DNA from: Bradyrhizobium prioriisuperbiae
GTDB taxonomy: Bacteria > Pseudomonadota > Alphaproteobacteria > Rhizobiales > Xanthobacteraceae
Assembly (NCBI RefSeq): GCF_032397745.1
Contig: NZ_CP135921.1
Span: forward strand, 1,984,001-2,048,000
Length of the DNA stretch: 64,000 nt
Direction: 5' to 3'
Of this stretch, positions 56,413 to 64,000 are shown one piece after another. The translations under genes and the position numbers were made by a program. The stretch's first letter is position 1, and every line of letters begins with the position of its first letter. The notes under the pieces were generated by a model, which worked only from the letters and a program-made list of their open reading frames with translations, searched no databases and was not told where the DNA came from.

Positions 56413-57900
56413 ATGTCGTTGTTCAGGCACACAGGCAGCTTTCTGGTGTCGCGTCCTGCTACAATCGAGCGAAACAAATTAACGACTGGTAGTTTTTTAC
56501 TCCGCCATTTTAACGCACCGACACTGACCGTCGCCTATGTCACGATTGCCCTGGCCGAATTCCTCTCGCTCGCAATCGCGGCCCTGGTGGCCATCGGATA
56601 TCACGTCGCGGCTGACCCTCGTTTGCAGGTCGGCAAATTCACGATCGCTGCGGCGATCTTCGTCGGTGCAAGCGAGGTTGCGATATCGGTTGCGTCCAGC
56701 CAGTTCCGCCTGATCCAGCAGCCAACGCCGAATCGCTATCTCGGCATGGGCTTCGCGTCCGTCGTGTCCGCTTTCGTGCTGCTTGCAGCGCTCCTGTTCA
56801 TTGGTGGCGTACCCACGATGTATTCTCCAAACATCCTGTTGCTCCAGATGCTGTTGTGCTGCACGGCGGTTCTGGTGTTCCGATTGGTCGCCTATGAGCG
56901 ATTCAAGTCTGCCGCCGCCAGGGGACTGATCCATGGCCGGCGAGTGGTTTTGATCGGCCGGCAAAAGCATTTCGAAGACTATGCCCGCCAGCTCCGCTTC
57001 TCCGGCGCCGGTATCCAGATCATCTGCCGCCAGATCCCGCCCCGCGATGCGGACGGCCAGATCTGCACGACCGTGGACTCGATCGCGTCGACACTGGTCG
57101 AGGAGTGCCGTGCGCTGCAGGCCGACGACGTGGTGCTGCTGGCGGACGAGGCGCGCCAGCACGAGCTGTCACGCATCACGGCATCATTCATGGAGATTCC
57201 CGCCGCTGTCTACGCGGTCCCCCGCCGCAACCTCGGCTGGTGGGCGCAGGCGCATCTCGCAGAAGTCGCAGGCGTCGTCGCCATCGGCCTGTCGCGACCG
57301 CCGATGTCGCCGCTCGGCCTCGCGGTCAAACGCGGTTTCGACATCGTCGCGGCCATACTCGGGCTGATCATTCTCTCCCCCTTGATGCTGCTGATCTCCA
57401 TCGCGATCAAGCTCGACTCCCGGGGACCGATTCTCTTTACGCAGACCCGGCACGGCTACAACAACCAGCCGATCCGCGTCATCAAGTTCCGCTCGATGCG
57501 GACCGCGCCCGACGCCGCGTTCCTGCAGGCAACCAAGGGCGATCCGCGCATCACCCGGCTGGGACGGCTGCTGCGCGTCACCAGCGTCGACGAACTGCCG
57601 CAGCTCATGAACGTGCTGCGCGGCGACATGTCGATCGTCGGGCCGCGCCCCCATGCCATTTCACACAACGCGATGTTCGTTTCGCACATCAAGCTGTTCT
57701 CGCGCCGGCACAACGTGAAACCCGGCCTGACCGGCTGGGCCCAGGTGAACGGCTTCCGCGGCGAGACCGACACCATCGACAAGATGATCCGGCGCATCGA
57801 ATGCGACCTCTACTACGTCGACAACTGGTCGCTGTGGTTCGATCTCCAGATCATCCTGCTCACGCTGTTTTCGAAGAAGACATACACAAACGCGGGATAA
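56413..57900 (+). CDS. Polyprenyl-phosphate sugar-1-phosphate transferase (exopolysaccharide priming enzyme)
   Basis: A 495-residue WbaP/ExoY-type enzyme that starts repeat-unit synthesis on undecaprenyl phosphate. Residues 40-170 have several membrane spans and a CoA-binding-like fold follows. The C-terminal bacterial sugar-transferase domain (from about 305) has KRGFDIVAAILGLIILSP, KFRSMR, TSVDELPQLMNVLRGDMS, GPRP and KPGLTGWAQVNG. It is the first gene of the plus-strand cluster. Confidence 0.95.
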   Translation: MSLFRHTGSFLVSRPATIERNKLTTGSFLLRHFNAPTLTVAYVTIALAEFLSLAIAALVAIGYHVAADPRLQVGKFTIAAAIFVGASEVAISVASSQFRLIQQPTPNRYLGMGFASVVSAFVLLAALLFIGGVPTMYSPNILLLQMLLCCTAVLVFRLVAYERFKSAAARGLIHGRRVVLIGRQKHFEDYARQLRFSGAGIQIICRQIPPRDADGQICTTVDSIASTLVEECRALQADDVVLLADEARQHELSRITASFMEIPAAVYAVPRRNLGWWAQAHLAEVAGVVAIGLSRPPMSPLGLAVKRGFDIVAAILGLIILSPLMLLISIAIKLDSRGPILFTQTRHGYNNQPIRVIKFRSMRTAPDAAFLQATKGDPRITRLGRLLRVTSVDELPQLMNVLRGDMSIVGPRPHAISHNAMFVSHIKLFSRRHNVKPGLTGWAQVNGFRGETDTIDKMIRRIECDLYYVDNWSLWFDLQIILLTLFSKKTYTNAG

Positions 57901-57929
57901 CACGCGTTTCATTCAACAGGTAGGTCGTT

Positions 57930-59207
57930 ATGCGTATCGCTGTGGTCGACTACTCCGGGCATGCATTTGCCGTGCAATTGTCCCGCGCGCTTGCTTCACG
58001 CGGGCACGAGGTGATGCATCTGCACTTCTCCGAATTTCAGAGCCCACATGGCGAGCTGGAAATGAATGCCGACGATCCGGCCAGCCTGACGATCAAACCG
58101 GTTTCGCTGGGCAAGCCGTTTCACAAATATTCGTTCCTGCGCCGGCGCTTTCAGGAGGTGGCGATCGGACGCGTGTTCGCGGCCGAGATCGAGGCTTTCG
58201 CGCCCGAAGTGGTGCTGGCCGGAAACTGCCCGCTGGACAGCGTTGCCGAGATCGGACGCAGCGCGCGCCGCAACGGCCGGAAATTCGTATTCTGGCAGCA
58301 GGACATCTATTCCGCGGCGATCGGCCGGATTCTTGGCCAGCGCATCGGCTGGCTCGGGCGTTTGATCGGGCGGCATTACCGGCGCATCGAGCGCAATGCG
58401 TTGCGCGCCAGTGATGCCATTGTGGTCATCAGCCAGGATTTCGTCGACACCATCCGCCAGGAGCTCTCGCTGTCGGCGCGCAATGTCCATGTGATCGAGA
58501 ACTGGGCGCCGATCGCCAGGCTGCCGCTGCGGCCAAAGGACAACAGCTGGGCCCGCCGCCACGACCTGATCGGCAAAAAAGTAATCCTGTATAGCGGCAC
58601 CATCGGACTGAAGCACGATCCGCATCAACTGCTCGACCTCGCCTTGAATCTGCAGAGCGAGCCCGACACCATGCTGGTGGTGGTCTCGGAAGGCCCCTAC
58701 GCGGACTGGCTGAGCAAGCAGTGCAAACTCCTGGACCTCTCCAGGGTGCTGGTGCTGCCGTTCCAGCGGTTCGAGGATTTTCCCGATGTGCTGGGCAGCG
58801 CCGATATCGCCATCGCGGTTCTCGAGCCAGACGCCGGCGTTTTTTCCGTACCGTCGAAAATCCTGAGCTATCTCTGCGGCGGCCGTCCCATCGTGCTGTC
58901 GTCGCCGCCGGAAAACCTCGCCGCGCGGATCATTCGCGGTTGCGACGCCGGACGCGTCGTCAATGCCGGCGACCGCTCGTCGTTCGTCCAGGCGGTACGG
59001 CTGTTTCTGGGAGATCGCCAGTTACGCGAGGATGCCGGCCGCAATGCCCGCGCCTATGCAGAGGCGGCCTTCGACATCGACCGTGTCGCCGCGCGCTTCG
59101 AGAGCGTTTTCGCTGGCGTCCTCAACGGCCGCCACACCTCGCAATCGGCTGACAAGCCCTTGCCGGAGGAGACGGCGCGCCCCTCCATCAAGCCCGTGCG
59201 TCGGTAG
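57930..59207 (+). CDS. Glycosyltransferase, WbuB-like (GT4)
   Basis: A 425-residue GT-B glycosyltransferase starting MRIAVVDYSGHAFAVQLSRA. The donor-binding domain has LYSGTIGLKHDP and the C-terminal SVPSKILSYLCGGRPIVL motif with an EX7E-like pattern typical of group 1 enzymes. It adds a sugar to a polyprenyl-linked repeat unit in the cytosol. It follows the priming transferase by 29 bases and is probably in one operon with it. Confidence 0.9.
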   Translation: MRIAVVDYSGHAFAVQLSRALASRGHEVMHLHFSEFQSPHGELEMNADDPASLTIKPVSLGKPFHKYSFLRRRFQEVAIGRVFAAEIEAFAPEVVLAGNCPLDSVAEIGRSARRNGRKFVFWQQDIYSAAIGRILGQRIGWLGRLIGRHYRRIERNALRASDAIVVISQDFVDTIRQELSLSARNVHVIENWAPIARLPLRPKDNSWARRHDLIGKKVILYSGTIGLKHDPHQLLDLALNLQSEPDTMLVVVSEGPYADWLSKQCKLLDLSRVLVLPFQRFEDFPDVLGSADIAIAVLEPDAGVFSVPSKILSYLCGGRPIVLSSPPENLAARIIRGCDAGRVVNAGDRSSFVQAVRLFLGDRQLREDAGRNARAYAEAAFDIDRVAARFESVFAGVLNGRHTSQSADKPLPEETARPSIKPVRR

Positions 59208-59361
59208 AACTACGCGCCACACCGGTATCGATCATGCTGCAGAGATCACGTTACTTCAAATCCCGATCGACAACGCGATGCCTGGCGGGCCACGCGCGCC
59301 AGGCCGCCTTAACCGTTCGTAATTGGACGTCGTGCATGCTCTTCGACGGGGCGCGACGCCA

Positions 59362-60495
59362 ATGAGCAAGAAACGCGTTTTGATTATTTATCGATCGTAC
59401 TTTCCGTCGCAGTCGCATCTGGGCCCGGCAACCGCGATCAAGAATCTCGTCGACAACATGAGCGCCGATTACGATTTTCATATCCTGACGCTGAACCACG
59501 ACTTCGCGACCGGATCCCGGCTGTTCGCGCAGCCGCATTTGCGCGTTGTGATGCCGCATGTGGTGATCGAATACGTGCCCAGGGGAATAAAGGGCCTTCG
59601 CATCCTCGCCGCCCGGCTGGCCGAGGAATTCGACGTGGTCGATATCCAGTGCGCCTTCGATCCGCTGCTGGCGATCCCGGCGCTGCTGTTGTGCAAGCTG
59701 GGCCTGAGCGGCAACAGCCGAATCTTCCACACGCCGCACGGCATCTTCATGGACGTCATCATGGGGACGCGGCGGCCGCGCAAGACGCTCTACTGCCGGT
59801 TCTCGGATCTGATCGGCCTGTACCGCAACGTGGTTCATCTCGCTGGATCTCCCGGCGAGAAAAGCGACATCGACCGCAACCATCGGCGATCCCAGAATGT
59901 CGCCGTGGTCTCGCAGTTCGTTGAGCCGCTGCCCGCCGCCCAGCCACGCAACGCAAAGCCCCGCAACCGGCTGAAGATCGCCTTTGTGGGGCGGGTCACC
60001 GAACAGAAGAACCTGATCGCCGCCATCGAGATGCTGCGCCATCTGCCGGTTCCCGCCATCCTGGACGTGTTCGGCGACACCGCGGACACCGCCTATTACG
60101 AGCGCTGCGTCGCCATGATGCAGGCCGGCACCGGGCCCTGCGAGATTCGCTTCAAGGGCAATGTCAGCAAGGACGCCCTGCTGCAGGCCCTTCCCAGTTA
60201 CGACGTGCTGCTCCATCCGACGCTGGGCGAGAACTTCGGCCACTCGATCGTAGAAGCGCTGCATCTCGGCGTGCCGGTGCTGATCAGCGACCGCAGCCCG
60301 TGGACTGATGTCGAAGCGAGCCATGCCGGCTGGGCGCTGTCGCTGTCGAACACCTCGGCTTTCGTCGACAAGCTCGCCACCATCTATGCGATGGGCGAGG
60401 AATGGTCGCAGCTGAGCGCCGGCGCCATCCAGTACGCACGCAAGACCTTCGACAAATCGCAGACCGTGCAGAGATACCGAGGCGCCTATGGCTGA
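59362..60495 (+). CDS. Glycosyltransferase family 4 protein
   Basis: A 377-residue GT-B enzyme beginning MSKKRVLIIYRSYFP. It has the group 1 motifs KIAFVGRVTEQKNL, IRFKGNVSKDALLQ and LHPTLGENFGHSIVEALHLG with the EX7E-like glutamates. I start at the ATG at 59362; the TTG upstream at 59323 is unlikely. A gap of 154 bases precedes it, so it may have its own promoter. Acceptor and sugar are unknown. Confidence 0.9.
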   Translation: MSKKRVLIIYRSYFPSQSHLGPATAIKNLVDNMSADYDFHILTLNHDFATGSRLFAQPHLRVVMPHVVIEYVPRGIKGLRILAARLAEEFDVVDIQCAFDPLLAIPALLLCKLGLSGNSRIFHTPHGIFMDVIMGTRRPRKTLYCRFSDLIGLYRNVVHLAGSPGEKSDIDRNHRRSQNVAVVSQFVEPLPAAQPRNAKPRNRLKIAFVGRVTEQKNLIAAIEMLRHLPVPAILDVFGDTADTAYYERCVAMMQAGTGPCEIRFKGNVSKDALLQALPSYDVLLHPTLGENFGHSIVEALHLGVPVLISDRSPWTDVEASHAGWALSLSNTSAFVDKLATIYAMGEEWSQLSAGAIQYARKTFDKSQTVQRYRGAYG

Positions 60496-60531
60496 GTCTC
60501 GGCAATATCCGGCCGGCAGGGAACAGACGCC

Positions 60532-61275
60532 ATGCAATGGATGACCCTGAAGAAAGGCGCCTACTGCATGCTGCGCCCACGGCTGTGGCCGCAGATGCTG
60601 CACGGGGTAGCGCCTGCGATCGAGCACACCCGTGCACTCGGGCGCTTCACGTTCCGCACCGTCGTCGACGTTGGCGCCAATCGCGGCCAGTTTGCCACCT
60701 TCGCACGGTCGATGTTCCCGCAGTCGCAGATCTATTCGTTCGAGCCACTGGACGGGCCGGCACAACTGTTCAAGCGTTATCTTGGAAGCGAGGATCGCGT
60801 CCATCTGTTCAACAGTGCGATCGGAGACCATGCCGGCGACAAGACCATCTTCGTGGCGAGCAGCGACGATTCCTCCTCGCTGCTGCGTCCCACCGATGCG
60901 CAGAACCAGATCTTCGGCATCACCGTGGCGCGCACCGAGCAGGTGTCGGTGCGGCGGCTGTCGGAATGCCTGAGCGGCAGGCAGTTGCAGGGGCCTGCGC
61001 TGCTGAAGATCGACGTCCAGGGCGCCGAACTCGACGTGCTGCGCGGCTCGGCGGACCTCCTGAACCTGTTCGACGTGGTCTATGTCGAATGCTCGTACCT
61101 GCCGTTGTATGAAGGGCAGCCGTTGTATCCGGAAATCGCGCGCTGGATGGACGGCCACGGCTTCCACCTGGCCGGGGTCTACAACCAGCACGAAGACGCC
61201 ACCCACGGGCCGATCCAGGCCGATTTCCTGTTTGCGCAGTCGTCGGGCGCCGCCATACGCAGGGGCGCGGCATGA
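60532..61275 (+). CDS. FkbM-family methyltransferase
   Basis: A 247-residue S-adenosylmethionine-dependent methyltransferase of the FkbM type. The SAM motif VVDVGANRGQFATFA is near residue 42, and the FkbM blocks IYSFEPLDGP and LLKIDVQGAELDVL follow. In polysaccharide clusters FkbM enzymes O-methylate sugars. It overlaps the next gene by four bases, so it is in the operon. Confidence 0.92.
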   Translation: MQWMTLKKGAYCMLRPRLWPQMLHGVAPAIEHTRALGRFTFRTVVDVGANRGQFATFARSMFPQSQIYSFEPLDGPAQLFKRYLGSEDRVHLFNSAIGDHAGDKTIFVASSDDSSSLLRPTDAQNQIFGITVARTEQVSVRRLSECLSGRQLQGPALLKIDVQGAELDVLRGSADLLNLFDVVYVECSYLPLYEGQPLYPEIARWMDGHGFHLAGVYNQHEDATHGPIQADFLFAQSSGAAIRRGAA

Positions 61276-62663
61276 ACAACCTGCTCAATCCGATCGTCGT
61301 CAATATCGTGCTGCTGCGCAATCTGCTGATGGGCGGCTTCCTGAATTCGGCCGGGATCGGCTTCGTCGTCTATATCGGCGTGATTTTCCTTCCCGGCGTC
61401 CGCGGCACACCCGCGATGCTGGAGAGCCTGCGCGCCGGCGACACCACCATGGTCGACGTCGGCGGGGCCGGCCTGTTTGTCGCCGTGCCGGCCCTGCTGA
61501 TCGGTCTTCTGGTGTTCGCGCGCCATGGCGCCATGACAGTGATCACCCACTTTCAGGCCGCGCTGGTGTTTCTCTGGGTGTTCTCCTGCCTGGTTATGCT
61601 GTTTACAGTCCTGCTCGGCGATTATCCGGACTCGATATCCCAAGTCACCCAGTACATCGTCACACTCGGTGGCTTCGTGCTGTGCATATGCTTCTGGCAG
61701 GCGGCCGAGCACGATGTCGACAACGCACTGACCATGGCGTTCGTCGCCCTCAGCGCCGGACTAATCATCGCGGCACTGGTGCAGGGCTTTCACGATTATC
61801 GATGGGTCGGGCTGATCCATCCCAACCATTACGGACGCTACGCCTACATCGCCCTTGTCGTGCACAGCATCTTGATTCGTCGGGTCAGCCTGCCGGTGTT
61901 CGTGCTCTGCCTCGCCGCCACTTATATGGTGAGCGCCCGCACCATCATGATCGGTTTGTTGCTGTTCTATGCCGGATACATATGCTGTACGTTCCCCGGT
62001 ATTCCGGCGAGCCGTACCGGTCGCGATAAACTGCTGCGGCTGCTCGCCGCAGCCCTGATCGGACTGCCGATCGGGCTCGGCGTGATGATGCTGGTGTTCG
62101 ACGGCAGCCGGCTGGTGAGCCGGCTGAGCGAGCAACTCGCGATCCTGGATCCCGATCGCGGCATCTTCTCCGGCTTCACCGGCCGGTCCGATTCCTGGAA
62201 CGCGTTTTTCGATTCGATGGATAAGTTCGCGTTCTTTGGCTACGGCTTCCGCTCCAGCCGATACAACATGCATTCCGTGCACAGTGGCATTCTGTCCTAT
62301 TTCATGGACTTCGGGCTGCTGCTCGGCGGCTTGCTGCTTACAGCCGTTCTGATTCGAACGACCTATCTGATCTGGTTCGGCCTCAAATTTCCGGACCGGC
62401 GATCGCTGATCTGCGGACTGGCGCTCGCCAGCACCCTGGTCATCCAGTGCCTGGAGCCCGACAATTTCAACATCGGCTTCATCGGCGCATTCTTCTTCAT
62501 GATGATCCTCGCTTACGCCAAACGACCGCTGTCCGGCACCGCGATGCGGCCGCTGGTCTGGCGAGCGACGGATCCCGCGAACGACAATGCCAATCTCATC
62601 CGGCGGTATCGCGGCCTGGAATGGCTGCCTCCTTCGACGCCGGGATCTGCACGGATGACCTGA
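61272..62663 (+). CDS. O-antigen ligase/polymerase-like membrane protein
   Basis: A 463-residue membrane protein with about ten or eleven hydrophobic spans. It has a periplasmic loop with the motif NHYGRYAYIALVVHS and the late HSGILSYFMDFGLLLGG segment that is typical of the Wzy/WaaL/RfaL O-antigen ligase family. It probably polymerises or ligates the repeat units in the periplasm. Its start overlaps the end of the methyltransferase gene by four bases. Confidence 0.85.
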   Translation: MNNLLNPIVVNIVLLRNLLMGGFLNSAGIGFVVYIGVIFLPGVRGTPAMLESLRAGDTTMVDVGGAGLFVAVPALLIGLLVFARHGAMTVITHFQAALVFLWVFSCLVMLFTVLLGDYPDSISQVTQYIVTLGGFVLCICFWQAAEHDVDNALTMAFVALSAGLIIAALVQGFHDYRWVGLIHPNHYGRYAYIALVVHSILIRRVSLPVFVLCLAATYMVSARTIMIGLLLFYAGYICCTFPGIPASRTGRDKLLRLLAAALIGLPIGLGVMMLVFDGSRLVSRLSEQLAILDPDRGIFSGFTGRSDSWNAFFDSMDKFAFFGYGFRSSRYNMHSVHSGILSYFMDFGLLLGGLLLTAVLIRTTYLIWFGLKFPDRRSLICGLALASTLVIQCLEPDNFNIGFIGAFFFMMILAYAKRPLSGTAMRPLVWRATDPANDNANLIRRYRGLEWLPPSTPGSARMT

Positions 62664-62775
62664 CGATGCACGACACTTGAGACGACGATATTGAAGACGC
62701 GGATATTCAGACGACCGATACTGAAGACCTGAGTATTGAAGACCTGGAGAAAGCGGGAAAGCTTTTGGTGACACC

Positions 62776-63447
62776 ATGATCAAGCTGGCAATTCAAATAT
62801 TGGGGTTCATTTTACCGTGGTCGTTGCGCCGTCGCCTGCTTGCGGCCTGCTTTGGATACCAGTTGCACCCGGACTGCCGCATCGGCCTGTCCTTTGTCTT
62901 CGCCGATGCGGTGGAGATGGCGAAGGGAGCGCGGCTCGGCCACCTGAATTATGTCGGGCGCCTCAACAAGCTGCAGATGGACGAAGACTCCTTTATCGGC
63001 AACTTCAACTGGATCGGCGGATTCTCGACGCAGATCGAGACGCCATTTTTCAAGAGCGCAAAGAACCGCTACTCCCAGCTCACCATGGGAAAATGCAGCA
63101 TGATGGGACACCAGCACTACATCGATTGCACTGACAGAGTGACATTCGGCCCGTTTTCGGGGCTCGCCGGATTTCGCTCCCAACTGGTGACGCACGGTGT
63201 CGAGATCATCCGGTCCAGACAATCCTGCGGACCGATCTCGGTCGGCGACTATACGATGATCGGCGCCGGCTCCCTGATCATGAAGGGCGTCAACATTCCG
63301 AACTGCTGCATCGTCAGTGCCGGTTCGGTGATCAATTATATCCACGCCGAACCCTATTCGCTGATCGCGGGCAACCCGGCCGAATGCACCCGCAAGGTGC
63401 CGGAAAAGGCGAAATTCTTCTCGCGGACCGGCAATGTCATTTACTGA
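62776..63447 (+). CDS. Hexapeptide-repeat acyltransferase (left-handed beta helix)
   Basis: A 223-residue acetyltransferase-like protein. The N-terminal hydrophobic segment (QILGFILPWSLRRRLL) is followed by loose hexapeptide repeats and the C-terminal ISVGDYTMIGAGSLIMKGVNIP and VINYIHAEPYSLIAGNPA segments of the LbH fold. It probably acetylates a sugar. A gap of 112 bases separates it from the polymerase gene. A decayed copy of part of this gene follows directly (63496-63814). Confidence 0.87.
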   Translation: MIKLAIQILGFILPWSLRRRLLAACFGYQLHPDCRIGLSFVFADAVEMAKGARLGHLNYVGRLNKLQMDEDSFIGNFNWIGGFSTQIETPFFKSAKNRYSQLTMGKCSMMGHQHYIDCTDRVTFGPFSGLAGFRSQLVTHGVEIIRSRQSCGPISVGDYTMIGAGSLIMKGVNIPNCCIVSAGSVINYIHAEPYSLIAGNPAECTRKVPEKAKFFSRTGNVIY

Positions 63448-63495
63448 GCACCGGCGGCACCATGATGGTGGGGTGGCCAGGGGCACGCGCCGGAA

Positions 63496-63814
63496 GGACG
63501 AAGATACCATCATCGACACTTTCAACTGGGTAGTTGATCAATTTTCAACTAGATAGTTGAACCTCGACGCCGGTCGATAGACCATTCTTAGGAAGCGCAA
63601 AACACGAGCACTCCGAACTCACCATGGGACGATGCAGCATGATGGGGCACCAGCACGATATCGAACGCGCCGACGATATCTCAAGCCACGACGTTGGCAT
63701 CGGCTCGGTCATCAGCGGCGAATCCTGTTCGCCGATCGCGAGCGATCCAGCGGAATGCACGCGCAAGTTATCCAAAAGGGCAAATCCTTCTCTCGGACCG
63801 ACAGTATCATCTAG
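63496..63814 (+). pseudogene. Decayed partial duplicate of the acyltransferase gene
   Basis: Blocks of the preceding gene reappear in order with changes and losses. GGACGAAGA then TTTCAACTGG at 63496-63528 matches the region near 62980-63010. CTCACCATGG then GCAGCATGATGGG then ACCAGCAC near 63618-63657 matches that near 63079-63116. The C-terminal block (NPAECTRKV becomes DPAECTRKL) lies near 63740-63770, and it ends at TAG 63812-63814. The internal hexapeptide region is largely deleted. It cannot encode a working enzyme. Confidence 0.8.
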
Positions 63815-63835
63815 TACAGAGGATCGGTGGCTCCA

Positions 63836-64000
63836 ATGAAATCGATCATCGTCACCGCCCTCGTCGCGTGGCTGGCCCGCGCCCTCGCCATCGTCCTCAA
63901 TCTCGTGGGGTTGCCTTTCGCGCTCGACAAGCTCGGACAATCGCGCTTCGGCCTGTTCCTGGTCGTCCTGAGCATCGGATCCTGGGTGGGCTTTGCCAAC
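63836..64000 (+). CDS. Probable polysaccharide flippase, N-terminus only
   Basis: Fifty-five codons run from the ATG at 63836 off the right edge. The residues (MKSIIVTALVAWLARALAIV, then LNLVGLPFALDKLGQSRFGLFLVVLSIGSW) have two hydrophobic spans and the GQSRFGLFLV pattern of Wzx/RfbX-type oligosaccharide flippases. This role fits the cluster, which otherwise lacks a flippase in this window. The call rests on a short fragment. Confidence 0.65.
   Translation, partial: MKSIIVTALVAWLARALAIVLNLVGLPFALDKLGQSRFGLFLVVLSIGSWVGFAN

Noticed and set aside
63515-63560. CAACTGGGTAGTTG / CAACTAGATAGTTG repeats as a possible operator
   Set aside because: They fall inside the decayed acyltransferase copy and at least the first comes from its FNW codons, so regulation is not the simplest explanation.

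Overview
The window is chromosomal DNA of a high-GC alphaproteobacterium, most likely in the Bradyrhizobium/Rhodopseudomonas/Afipia group (Nitrobacteraceae). The reasons are the gene order rpsT, dnaA, dnaN, recF, gyrB, the family-typical intergenic palindromes (for example at 7785-7906 and 41990-42060), and the large complement of CoxLMS-type molybdenum hydroxylases. It covers the replication-origin neighbourhood, an accessory island, a catabolic block and the start of an exopolysaccharide cluster.

Layout. (1) 1-3.7 kb: a dienelactone hydrolase-like enzyme, a polysaccharide-export lipoprotein, msrA, a small membrane protein, and rpsT with a clear promoter and terminator. (2) 3.7-11.8 kb: a 1.2-kb non-coding stretch, then dnaA, dnaN, recF and gyrB. 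(3) 11.8-28.0 kb: an accessory island, partly AT-richer, placed directly behind gyrB. Its right end carries a decayed copy of the gyrB 3' end (27868-27957) followed by a terminator, so the island seems to separate gyrB from its original 3' end. The island holds an LCAT-like lipase plus CHAT protease pair, an XRE/AAA-ATPase/subtilase operon resembling IetAS, a membrane-anchored trypsin-like protease next to a second subtilase, an unknown protein, and an endonuclease VII-like HNH protein. It ends in gene debris: an HNH fragment fused to a truncated flavin monooxygenase, and a frameshifted 3-hydroxyisobutyrate dehydrogenase-like gene. No integrase is visible.

(4) 28.0-56.1 kb: a catabolic block, mostly on the minus strand. 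Two molybdenum-hydroxylase sets (one with two large subunits), a BMP-type ABC importer, a cytosine-deaminase-like amidohydrolase, an isochorismatase-type hydrolase, a cyclase, cupins, an XRE-cupin regulator, a 2-oxoglutarate oxygenase, a GMC oxidoreductase, a 2-hydroxyacid dehydrogenase, an enolase-superfamily enzyme and a RidA homologue fit import and oxidative breakdown of an N-heterocyclic or aromatic compound. The substrate cannot be named from sequence alone. The ridA-like gene is split by a 160-bp palindromic element flanked by a 2-bp repeat.

(5) 56.4-64.0 kb: a plus-strand polysaccharide cluster: polyprenyl-phosphate sugar transferase, two glycosyltransferases, FkbM methyltransferase, polymerase/ligase-like membrane protein, hexapeptide acyltransferase with a decayed tandem copy, and the start of a probable flippase running off the window.

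The most unusual part is the island: four predicted proteases of three folds (CHAT, two subtilases, trypsin-like) plus a lipase and an HNH nuclease in about 13 kb. This looks like a defence or biological-conflict locus. The IetAS-like pair is a known type; the lipase-CHAT pair and the trypsin-subtilase pair are the candidates for less-described systems.
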